Part shown: one piece after another, positions 1-6,462 of the stretch | Numbering within the stretch: the first letter of the stretch is position 1 | How the letters are laid out: each line of letters opens with the position of its first letter | From: Acidobacteriota bacterium | GTDB taxonomy: Bacteria > Acidobacteriota > Vicinamibacteria > Vicinamibacterales > Vicinamibacteraceae | Reading direction: 5' to 3' | Length of the DNA stretch: 15,473 nt | NCBI GenBank assembly: GCA_023429845.1 | Contig: JAEZCY010000097.1 | Location: 1-15,473 of the forward strand | The notes under the pieces: model-generated | Databases searched by the model: none | The model's input: the letters and a program-made list of their open reading frames with translations, nothing else | Told to the model about the DNA's origin: nothing | Program-made: the position numbers and the translations under genes

Positions 1-352
1 CCTGGGCGTCGAGCGCCTCGGCGGCCTGTCGCTCCACGTCGCCGTCCGGGCGCGGCGCGTCTCCCGCCGGGCGGTCGGCCTTGCCCGCGTCCTGCGGCGC
101 GGCGGTGCCGGCCGATTCGCCCGACACGGTGAAGATCACCTGCCCGACGTCGATCCGATCGCCGTCCTTCACCTTCACCTCGGCCACGGTGCCCTCGACA
201 CTCGACGGCACTTCGACGGTGGCCTTGTCGGTCTCGAGTTCCAGCACCGGCTGATCGTTGGCCACGGTGTCACCCGGCTTGATCAGCACGCGGAGGACAT
301 CCCCCGCCTTTATGTTGTCGCCCAGCGCGGGCAGCCTGAATTCGTTCGCCAT
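1..352 (-). CDS. aceF: Dihydrolipoamide acetyltransferase (E2 of pyruvate dehydrogenase), N-terminal part
   Basis: Only the first 117 codons are inside the window; the gene runs off the left edge. The protein begins MANEFRLPALGDNIKAGDVL and is a single biotinyl/lipoyl domain of about 75 residues. The lipoylation motif ETDKATVEVP is clear, so Lys43 should carry the lipoyl arm that shuttles acetyl groups from E1 to CoA. After about residue 80 the chain becomes an Ala/Asp/Pro-rich linker, as between the lipoyl and E1/E3-binding domains of E2 proteins. The catalytic domain is not visible, so a 2-oxoglutarate or branched-chain E2 cannot be excluded from this part alone. The gene starts 36 bases after the aceE stop on the same strand, which makes the pyruvate dehydrogenase role very likely. 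There is no convincing Shine-Dalgarno sequence before the ATG, so translation may depend on coupling within the aceE transcript. Confidence 0.9.
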   Translation of the reverse strand, partial: MANEFRLPALGDNIKAGDVLRVLIKPGDTVANDQPVLELETDKATVEVPSSVEGTVAEVKVKDGDRIDVGQVIFTVSGESAGTAAPQDAGKADRPAGDAPRPDGDVERQAAEALDAQ

Positions 353-362
353 GAGGGTCTTG

Positions 363-383
363 TGTGATGCCTGATGACTGATG
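363..383. repeat. Three 7-base tandem repeats in the aceE-aceF spacer
   Basis: The 36-base gap between aceE and the E2 gene is largely three consecutive heptamers, TGTGATG, CCTGATG and ACTGATG (plus strand), sharing the core TGATG. Read in the direction of transcription they are CATCAGT, CATCAGG, CATCACA. They lie just upstream of the E2 start codon. The function is unknown. Seven-base periodicity recurs in two other spacers of this window. Confidence 0.6.
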
Positions 384-388
384 CCCGA

Positions 389-3064
389 CTACACGGTCGC
401 GGGGTTGGGCTTGTCGGTATGGACACCGAGATCGGCGATGGCCGCCTGGGCCACCTTGAGGTCGATCTGCTTCTCGCGCACCAGCAGCGACAGCGTCGCC
501 ACGGCCACGTGCCGGGCATCCACCTCGAAGAAGTCGCGCAGCGCCTCACGGCTGTCGCTGCGGCCGAACCCGTCGGTGCCGAGCGCCACCATCGGCTGCG
601 CGATGTGGTGGTCGATGCCGCGCGGCAGCGCCTTCACGTAGTCGGAAGCGGCAACCACCACGCCGGGAGCGCCGCCCAGACTCTGCGCCACCCACGACGT
701 GCGCGGCGTCTCGCCGGGGTGCAGCATGTTCCAGCGGTCCACGGCGAGGCAGTCCCGCTGCAGTTCGACGTAGCTCGTGACGCTCCAGACGTCGGCCGCC
801 ACGCCGTACTTCTCGAGGATGGCTGCGGCGTTGATGACCTCGGGCAGGATCGCGCCGCTGCCGAGCAGCTGCGCCCGCGCCTTCGGCTTCTTCATCTCCG
901 ACGCCTTGAACTTGTAGAGCCCCTTCAGGATGCCGGTCTCCGCGCCCGCGGGCATCGGCGGCATCGGGTAGTTCTCGTTCATCAGCGTCAGGTAGTAGAA
1001 GACGCTCTCGTTCTCGCGGTACATCCGCCGGAGGCCTTCCTTGATGATCACGCCGATCTCGTAGGCGAACGCGGGGTCGTACGGGATGCAGTTGGGCACC
1101 GTCGAGGCGACGAGATGGCTGTGGCCGTCCTGGTGCTGCAGGCCCTCACCGTTCAACGTCGTCCGGCCGGCCGTGCCGCCGAGCAGGAAGCCGCGCGCGC
1201 GCATGTCGCCGGCGGCCCAGATCAGGTCGCCCACGCGCTGGAAGCCGAACATCGAGTAGTAGATGTAGAACGGAATCGCCGGAATGCCGTGCGTGGCGTA
1301 CGCGGTGCCCGCCGCGATGAACGACGCAGTGGACCCGGCCTCGGTGATCCCTTCCTCGAGGATCTGTCCGTCCTTGGCTTCCTTGTAGTAGAGCAGCTGG
1401 TCGCTGTCGATCGGCTCGTAGAGCTGACCGAGCGCCGAGTAGATCCCCACCTGCCGGAAGAGCGCCTCCATGCCGAAGGTGCGCGCCTCGTCCGGCACGA
1501 TCGGCACCACGAGCTTGCCGATCTCCTTGTCGCGCAGCAGCTTGGTCAGGATGCGGACGAAGGCCATCGTCGTGGACAGCGAGCGTCCGTCCGAGCCCTG
1601 ATGGAACTCGCCCATCACCTCGTCCACGCCGGCGAGGCCGAGCGACTCGGCCTCCACGCGCCGCTGCGGGAGGTAGCCTCCGAGCTGCTGCCGGCGCTGC
1701 TTCATGTACGTCAGCTCGGCGCTGTCCTCGGCCGGCTTGTAGAACGGCATCTTGACGACGTCGTCGTCGCTGAGGGGGATGTTGAACCGCGTGCGGAAGA
1801 TGAGCGCTTCTTCTTCGTTCAGCTTCTTCTGCTGGTGCGTCGGGTTCTTGCCTTCGCCGGTCTCGCCGAGGCCGTAGCCCTTGATCGTGCGCGCAAGGAT
1901 GACGGTGGGCTTGCCCTTCGTCTCGGTGGCCGCCTTGTAGGCGTGGTAGACCTTCTCGGGGTCGTGCCCGCCGAGGCGGAGCTTCCGCAGCTGATCGTCC
2001 GAGAGGTGCTTGACCAGTTCGAGCAGCTCCGGGTACTTGCCGAAGAACTGCTGGCGGACGTACGCGCCGTCCGACACCGACAGCCGCTGGTACTCGCCGT
2101 CCACGACTTCGGCCATGCGGCGCGCGAGCAGGCCCGTCTTGTCGCGGGCGAGCAGCTCGTCCCACTCGCTGCCCCAGATCACCTTGACGACGTTCCAGCC
2201 CGCGCCACGGAAGACGCCCTCGAGCTCCTGGATGATGGAGCCGTTGCCGCGGACCGGGCCGTCGAGCCGCTGCAGGTTGCAGTTGATGACGAAGATGAGG
2301 TTGTCGAGCTTCTCGCGCGACGCCAGCGTGATCGCGCCGAGCGTCTCGGGTTCGTCGGTCTCACCGTCGCCGAGGAAGGCCCACACGCGGTTGTTCGCGC
2401 TTTTCTTCAGGCCGCGCGCTTCCAGGTAGCGCCAGAAGCGGGCCTGGTAGATCGCCATGATCGGGCCGAGGCCCATCGACACCGTGGGCACCTGCCAGAA
2501 GTTGGGCATCAGCCACGGGTGCGGGTACGACGAGAGCCCGCCGCCGTCGGCCAGCTCACGACGGAAGTTCTCGAGCTGGGCCTGACTCAGGCGTCCCTCG
2601 AGGTACGCCCGCGCGTACATGCCGGGCGAGGCGTGTCCCTGGAAGAACACGAGGTCGCCGCCATCGGCATGGTCGGGCCCCTTGAAGAAGTGGTTGAATC
2701 CCACCTCGTACAGCGTCGCCGACGAGGCGAACGTCGAGATGTGGCCGCCGATGCCGTCCGAGTTCTTGTTCGCGCGCACCACCATCGCCATCGCGTTCCA
2801 GCGCACCAGGCTCTTCACCCGGCGCTCGATCTCCCGACTGCCGGGATATGGCGTCTGCTGATCGGGCGGGATGGTGTTGATGTAGGGCGTGTTCGGCGTG
2901 AAGTCCAGCGGCACGCCCTTGCGCCGCGCGTGCGTCTCGAGATCGCGAAGCAGCTGCGCCACCCGGGCGGGCCCGCCGTTCTGGATCACCCACTCGAGCG
3001 AATCGAGCCATTCCTGCGTTTCAATGGCGGTGACGTCCTGGACGTCCTGTGGGCCGTTGGTCAT
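389..3064 (-). CDS. aceE: Pyruvate dehydrogenase E1 component, homodimeric type
   Basis: This 891-residue protein matches the length and order of E. coli AceE (about 887 residues). It decarboxylates pyruvate with thiamine diphosphate and acetylates the lipoyl arm of E2. The ThDP/Mg motif runs from GDGETDEPE (residues 232-240) to NCN (261-263), followed by LQRLDGPVRGNG. Active-site histidines are in place: GHISTFASS (His108), FQGHASPG (His144), and the later segment LNGEGLQHQDGHSHL. EEGITEAG carries the family's ThDP-activating glutamate. The ATG start is supported by GAGGA ten bases upstream and by a typical AceE N-terminus. The gene is first in an operon with the lipoyl E2 gene. It is divergent from the peptidase gene at 3159, with 94 bases between them for both promoters. 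No disrupted or missing key residue was seen. Confidence 0.97.
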   Translation of the reverse strand: MTNGPQDVQDVTAIETQEWLDSLEWVIQNGGPARVAQLLRDLETHARRKGVPLDFTPNTPYINTIPPDQQTPYPGSREIERRVKSLVRWNAMAMVVRANKNSDGIGGHISTFASSATLYEVGFNHFFKGPDHADGGDLVFFQGHASPGMYARAYLEGRLSQAQLENFRRELADGGGLSSYPHPWLMPNFWQVPTVSMGLGPIMAIYQARFWRYLEARGLKKSANNRVWAFLGDGETDEPETLGAITLASREKLDNLIFVINCNLQRLDGPVRGNGSIIQELEGVFRGAGWNVVKVIWGSEWDELLARDKTGLLARRMAEVVDGEYQRLSVSDGAYVRQQFFGKYPELLELVKHLSDDQLRKLRLGGHDPEKVYHAYKAATETKGKPTVILARTIKGYGLGETGEGKNPTHQQKKLNEEEALIFRTRFNIPLSDDDVVKMPFYKPAEDSAELTYMKQRRQQLGGYLPQRRVEAESLGLAGVDEVMGEFHQGSDGRSLSTTMAFVRILTKLLRDKEIGKLVVPIVPDEARTFGMEALFRQVGIYSALGQLYEPIDSDQLLYYKEAKDGQILEEGITEAGSTASFIAAGTAYATHGIPAIPFYIYYSMFGFQRVGDLIWAAGDMRARGFLLGGTAGRTTLNGEGLQHQDGHSHLVASTVPNCIPYDPAFAYEIGVIIKEGLRRMYRENESVFYYLTLMNENYPMPPMPAGAETGILKGLYKFKASEMKKPKARAQLLGSGAILPEVINAAAILEKYGVAADVWSVTSYVELQRDCLAVDRWNMLHPGETPRTSWVAQSLGGAPGVVVAASDYVKALPRGIDHHIAQPMVALGTDGFGRSDSREALRDFFEVDARHVAVATLSLLVREKQIDLKVAQAAIADLGVHTDKPNPATV

Positions 3065-3158
3065 GAATCTGCGTCCTCTAGCCAGGCGGGCTGCGCGGTC
3101 GAGTCCGCTTTCGGACCCCCCGGGGGTATGAACAACGCCTTACATTATCATTCGCGAC
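3065..3158. promoter_or_regulatory. Divergent promoter region between aceE and the peptidase gene
   Basis: This 94-base spacer must hold start signals for both directions. It contains a small perfect hairpin, GTCCG-CTTT-CGGAC (3103-3116), immediately followed by a near-palindromic C/G run, ACCCCCC-GGGGGT (3115-3127). The AT-richest stretch, TACATTATCATT, lies 8-19 bases before the peptidase ATG; read on the minus strand it contains GATAAT, a possible -10 element for aceE. An operator role for the hairpin (control of aceE) is conjecture. No clear -35 element was found. Confidence 0.4.
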
Positions 3159-4895
3159 ATGACACACACCAGTCGCGCGGCGCGCCCGCACGCCCTGCTG
3201 CTCCTCGCGCTGGCAACGCTCGTCGGCACATCGGCGGCGTGCGGCCGCAACGCGGCGCCCCCGTCTGCCGACACGCGCACGGCGTCCACCCCGGCAGCCG
3301 CGCCGGTTGACGACCTCGCGACGAAGGCCGCGCGGTTCGCGCCAGCTGATATCGGCGCCGACGTGTCCGCGCTTCCCGAATCCGAGCGCACGACCCTTCG
3401 CCACCTGATCGAGGCCTCACGGGTGCTCGAGGGCCTGTACCTCCGCCAGGTGTGGGCCGGCAATCCGGCGCTGCTGCTCACTCTCGCGCAGGACCGCGCG
3501 CCGCAGGCCGACTCGCGGCTGCACTATTTCATCCTGAACAAGGGTCCGTGGTCCCGGCTCGACGGCGACGCGCCGTTCATCGGCGGCGTCGGCCCGAAGC
3601 CGGGTGGGGCGAACTTCTACCCGGCCGACGCCACGAAGGCGGAGATCGAGACGTGGATGGCAGGCCTCCCGCCAGCCGAGCGGGCACGGGCCCAGGGCTT
3701 CTTCACGACGGTGCGGCGCGGGCCGGGCGGCCGATTCCAGCTGGTGCCGTACTCGATCGAGTACCAGGGAGAACTGTCGCAGGCGGCTGCGCACCTCCGT
3801 GCCGCGGCCGCCGCCACCACACAGCCGTCGTTGAGGGCCTTCCTCGAGTCGCGCGCCGACGCCTTCTCCAGCGACGACTATTACGCGAGCGACGTCGCGT
3901 GGATGGAGCTCGACGCGTCGATCGAGCCCACGATCGGCCCGTACGAGGTCTACGAAGACACGTGGTTTGCCGCCAAGGCGGCGTACGAGTCGTTCATCAC
4001 GCTGCGCGACGACACGGAAACCGGCAAGCTGCAGAAGTTCTCGGGGCACCTCCAGGGACTGGAGGACCGCCTCCCCATCGACGCGGCGTTCCGTAATGCG
4101 AAGCTCGGCGCGATGTCGCCGATCCGGGTGGTCAACGTGGTGTTCGCCGCCGGCGACGCCAACCGCGGCGTGCAGACCGCCGCGTTCAACTTGCCCAACG
4201 ACGAGCGCGTGGTGGCCGAGAAAGGCACCAAGCGCACGATGCTGAAGAACGTGCAGGAGGCGAAGTTCCAACTCGTGCTGCAGCCGATTGCCAAGGTCGC
4301 GCTCGCGGCCGGCGACCAGGAACGCGTGCAGTTCGACGCGTTCTTCACGCACATCCTGATGCACGAGTTGATGCACGGCCTCGGCCCCAACACGATCCGC
4401 GTGCAGGGACGGCCGACGACCGTCCGCGCGCAGCTGAAGGAAACCTACTCGACGCTGGAGGAAGCGAAGGCGGACGTCTCCGGGCTGTGGGCCCTGCAGA
4501 CGCTCGTGGATGACGGCGTGATCGACAAGGGTCTGGCCGACACGATGTACACGACGTTCCTGGCCTCGGCGTTCCGGTCCATCCGCTTCGGCACCTCGTC
4601 GCCGCACGGGCGCGGCGTGGCGCTGCAGTTGAACACCTTCCTGGACGCCGGCGGCGTGGTGGTCAACGACGATGGGACCTTCCGCATCGAGCCGTCGAAG
4701 ATCGGCGACGCGGTGCGGGCGCTGACCGCCGAGATCATGACCGTGCAGGCAACCGGTGACTACGCGCAGGCGCAGGCGCTGCTCGCCCGCGCCACCGTGC
4801 GCCCGCAGGTCCAGGCGGTGCTCGACCGTCTCTCGGACGTGCCGGTGGACATCGCCCCGCGTTTCTCGACCGCCGACGCCCTGGTCGGCCGCTGA
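3159..4895 (+). CDS. M49-like (dipeptidyl-peptidase III-like) zinc peptidase lipoprotein
   Basis: The protein has 578 residues. The N-terminus has a basic and hydrophobic signal (RAARPHALLLLALATLVG) ending in TSAAC, so Cys28 is probably lipidated and the mature protein held at a membrane facing the periplasm. The catalytic region contains HELMHG (residues 402-407), giving zinc ligands His402 and His406 and general base Glu403. A second acidic motif, EEAKAD (434-439), follows about 30 residues later in the segment LKETYSTLEEAKADVSGLW. This pairing resembles the HELLGH and EECRAE motifs of dipeptidyl peptidase III, but here the first motif is a plain HExxH. The likely activity is cleavage of peptides, substrate unknown. 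A membrane protein gene follows after 10 bases and is probably co-transcribed. There is no good Shine-Dalgarno before the ATG, but the signal peptide supports this start. The metallopeptidase call is firm; the M49-like assignment is moderately sure. Confidence 0.8.
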   Translation: MTHTSRAARPHALLLLALATLVGTSAACGRNAAPPSADTRTASTPAAAPVDDLATKAARFAPADIGADVSALPESERTTLRHLIEASRVLEGLYLRQVWAGNPALLLTLAQDRAPQADSRLHYFILNKGPWSRLDGDAPFIGGVGPKPGGANFYPADATKAEIETWMAGLPPAERARAQGFFTTVRRGPGGRFQLVPYSIEYQGELSQAAAHLRAAAAATTQPSLRAFLESRADAFSSDDYYASDVAWMELDASIEPTIGPYEVYEDTWFAAKAAYESFITLRDDTETGKLQKFSGHLQGLEDRLPIDAAFRNAKLGAMSPIRVVNVVFAAGDANRGVQTAAFNLPNDERVVAEKGTKRTMLKNVQEAKFQLVLQPIAKVALAAGDQERVQFDAFFTHILMHELMHGLGPNTIRVQGRPTTVRAQLKETYSTLEEAKADVSGLWALQTLVDDGVIDKGLADTMYTTFLASAFRSIRFGTSSPHGRGVALQLNTFLDAGGVVVNDDGTFRIEPSKIGDAVRALTAEIMTVQATGDYAQAQALLARATVRPQVQAVLDRLSDVPVDIAPRFSTADALVGR

Positions 4896-4905
4896 GAGGC
4901 GACCG

Positions 4906-5337
4906 ATGGAGACGCCGATGACGTCCGGCCCTGTCGCACGCTCGATCACGTTCTGGCTGATTGCCGGCACGGCGCTGGCGTGGAACCTGCTCGGCGTGTT
5001 CATGTTCCTGCTGCGGGTGACGATGAGCGCCACGCAGGTCGCCAGGCTGTCGCCCGAGGATCAGGCCATGCACGCCGCGACGCCGGGCTGGGTGCTGAGC
5101 GCGTTCGGCGTGGCGGTTGTCGCGGGCGTCGCCGGGTCGGTCGGCCTGCTGATGCGCCGCAGCTGGGCGGTGCCTGCGTTCGGCGTGTCCCTCGCCGCGC
5201 TCCTGCTGCAGGTTGCCGGCACGTTCACCGTGACGCCTGCGTGGCAGGCCTATGGTCCGCCGGGCCTCGTGATGCCAGCCGTCCTCGTCCTGGTCGCCGC
5301 ACTGCTGCTCCGCTACGCCCGACGCACGGCGGCGTGA
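4906..5337 (+). CDS. Small four-helix membrane protein of unknown function
   Basis: The product is 143 residues with four predicted membrane segments: residues about 13-37 (SITFWLIAGTALAWNLLGVF), 60-84, 87-110 and 115-138. It ends in a short basic tail, RYARRTAA. Between helices 1 and 2 is a soluble loop, TMSATQVARLSPEDQAMHAATPGW. This loop and the WNLLGV and GLVMPAVLVL segments recall a family of roughly 150-residue bacterial membrane proteins sometimes labelled sugar transporter without proof. The ATG at 4906 is preceded by GAGAGG with a six-base spacer, better than the second ATG at 4918. It starts 10 bases after the peptidase stop and is almost certainly in the same transcript. No catalytic or transport motif is visible, so no function is assigned. 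Confidence 0.8.
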   Translation: METPMTSGPVARSITFWLIAGTALAWNLLGVFMFLLRVTMSATQVARLSPEDQAMHAATPGWVLSAFGVAVVAGVAGSVGLLMRRSWAVPAFGVSLAALLLQVAGTFTVTPAWQAYGPPGLVMPAVLVLVAALLLRYARRTAA

Positions 5338-5375
5338 GCGACCGTACCGCGCGCGCCGGGTTCCCGAAACAGAGG

Positions 5376-5387
5376 GTGGGGCCCCAC
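5376..5387. promoter_or_regulatory. Perfect 12-base palindrome upstream of the DUF1080 gene
   Basis: GTGGGGCCCCAC lies in the 182-base spacer (5338-5519) between the membrane protein gene and the chosen DUF1080 start. It could be a regulator site or a simple GC hairpin. The rest of the spacer is C/T-rich and shows no convincing promoter or RNA. If translation of the DUF1080 gene began at an earlier in-frame GTG (5334 or 5418), part of this spacer would be coding. Confidence 0.3.
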
Positions 5388-5519
5388 TCGCTCGTCCGTG
5401 ACAGAATCTCGCGCATCGTGTTCCTGCCCTCTCCGTCGTCGCCCGTCACGCTCGCACCCGTTCGCGCTCTCACGTCGTCCGAGCATCGATCGTCCGTCTG
5501 GTCTCCGTCGCGCACGTCG

Positions 5520-6359
5520 GTGTTCACGCGCGCGGGGGCCGGCGTCATCGTCGCCCTACTCGCATTGGCCACACCGTCTGCTGTTGCGGCGCAGGACGGC
5601 ACGGACGTCGTCCGCCTGTTCAACGGCAAGGACCTGAGCACGTTCTACACGTGGCTCGTCGGCGATCACCGGACCGATCCCGACAAGGTCTTCACCGTCG
5701 TGGACGCCGTCGATGGCGCGCCGGCGATCCGCATCAGCGGCCAGAAGTTCGGCGGCCTCACGACGCCGGACGAGTACGAGACCTACAGGCTGGTGGTGGA
5801 GTTCCGCTGGGGCGCGGTGACGTGGAAGCCGCGCGCCGACCGGGCGCGCGACAGCGGCGTGCTCGTGCACTGCCAGGGGCCGGACGGTGGCACGCGGGCC
5901 GATCTGAACGGCCCGTGGATGCGGTCCATCGAGGCCCAGATCATCGAAGGCGGCACCGGCGACTTCCTGCTGGTGCCCGGCTTCGAACGCGATGGCACGA
6001 AGCACACGCCGGAGATGACGGCGACGTTCACGCCCGACCGCGATGGCGAGTTCGTCTACGACGCCAATGGCACGTCGCGCGTGTTCAGCAACGGCGATCG
6101 CGTCAACTGGTCGCAGCGCGACCCCGACTGGGTCGATCGCCTCGGCTATCGCGGCGCGCGCGAGGTGGAGAAGCCGGCCGGTGAATGGAACCGCCTCGAA
6201 GTCGTCGTCGAGTCGGGCCGCATCACGAACATCCTCAATGGCGTGGTCGTGAACGTGGGTACGAACCCGAGCTACACGCGCGGGAAGATCATGATCCAGT
6301 CGGAGGGCGCGGAGATGTTCGTGCGGCGCGTCGATCTGTATCCGCTGCCCGCGAAGTGA
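5520..6359 (+). CDS. Secreted DUF1080 protein (3-keto-disaccharide hydrolase family)
   Basis: A signal peptide (VFTRAGAGVIVALLALATPSAVAAQ, cleavage near residues 24-25) is followed by one DUF1080 domain over residues about 28-279. Typical DUF1080 features are the opening VVRLFNGKDLSTFY, the central RDSGVLVHC block, the MRSIEAQIIEGGTGDF strand and the closing NPSYTRGKIMIQSEGAEMFVRRV. The fold is a concanavalin-like jelly roll. Family members include hydrolases of 3-keto-glycosides, but no residue seen here proves that activity. The start is uncertain: GTG 5520 puts the signal peptide at the N-terminus, but no Shine-Dalgarno precedes it, and the frame stays open to in-frame GTGs at 5418 and 5334. 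It lies downstream of the membrane protein gene and converges on the cytochrome/PQQ dehydrogenase, which suggests a shared role in extracytoplasmic sugar breakdown. Confidence 0.85.
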   Translation: MFTRAGAGVIVALLALATPSAVAAQDGTDVVRLFNGKDLSTFYTWLVGDHRTDPDKVFTVVDAVDGAPAIRISGQKFGGLTTPDEYETYRLVVEFRWGAVTWKPRADRARDSGVLVHCQGPDGGTRADLNGPWMRSIEAQIIEGGTGDFLLVPGFERDGTKHTPEMTATFTPDRDGEFVYDANGTSRVFSNGDRVNWSQRDPDWVDRLGYRGAREVEKPAGEWNRLEVVVESGRITNILNGVVVNVGTNPSYTRGKIMIQSEGAEMFVRRVDLYPLPAK

Positions 6360-6364
6360 GGAGC

Positions 6365-6385
6365 CCGTCGGGCAAGGCCCGACGG
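6365..6385. terminator. Putative bidirectional terminator hairpin
   Basis: A perfect 9-base stem, CCGTCGGGC (6365-6373) and GCCCGACGG (6377-6385), closes a three-base loop (AAG) six bases after the DUF1080 stop. The next gene converges from the other side, so a bidirectional terminator is the natural reading. There is no T-run on either side, which makes intrinsic termination uncertain. The right arm also forms part of the first copy of the adjacent tandem repeat. Confidence 0.5.
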
Positions 6386-6462
6386 CTACGTACGGGTCAA
6401 GTCCGACGGTTACGTACGGGTCAAGTCCAACGGTTACGCACGAGTCGAGGTCCGACGGTTAC
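6374..6462. repeat. 24-base tandem repeat, about 3.6 copies
   Basis: Successive copies start at 6374, 6399, 6423 and about 6448, with consensus AAGTCCGACGGTTACG followed by TACGGGTC. Copies 1-3 are 24-25 bases long and differ at a few positions; copy 4 is partial. Copy 4 contains the TAA stop of the minus-strand cytochrome/PQQ gene (6459-6461). The core GTCCGACGG is close to the right arm of the upstream hairpin, so hairpin and repeat probably share an origin. Confidence 0.75.

Noticed and set aside
374..3310. Very long plus-strand open frame (978 codons) opposite aceE
   Set aside because: It is the antisense shadow of aceE in GC-rich DNA; its translation is rich in Arg, His, Val and Leu without domains, while the minus strand is unmistakable AceE.
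3417..5033. 538-codon minus-strand frame opposite the peptidase gene
   Set aside because: Antisense shadow; the plus strand has a signal peptide and metallopeptidase motifs.
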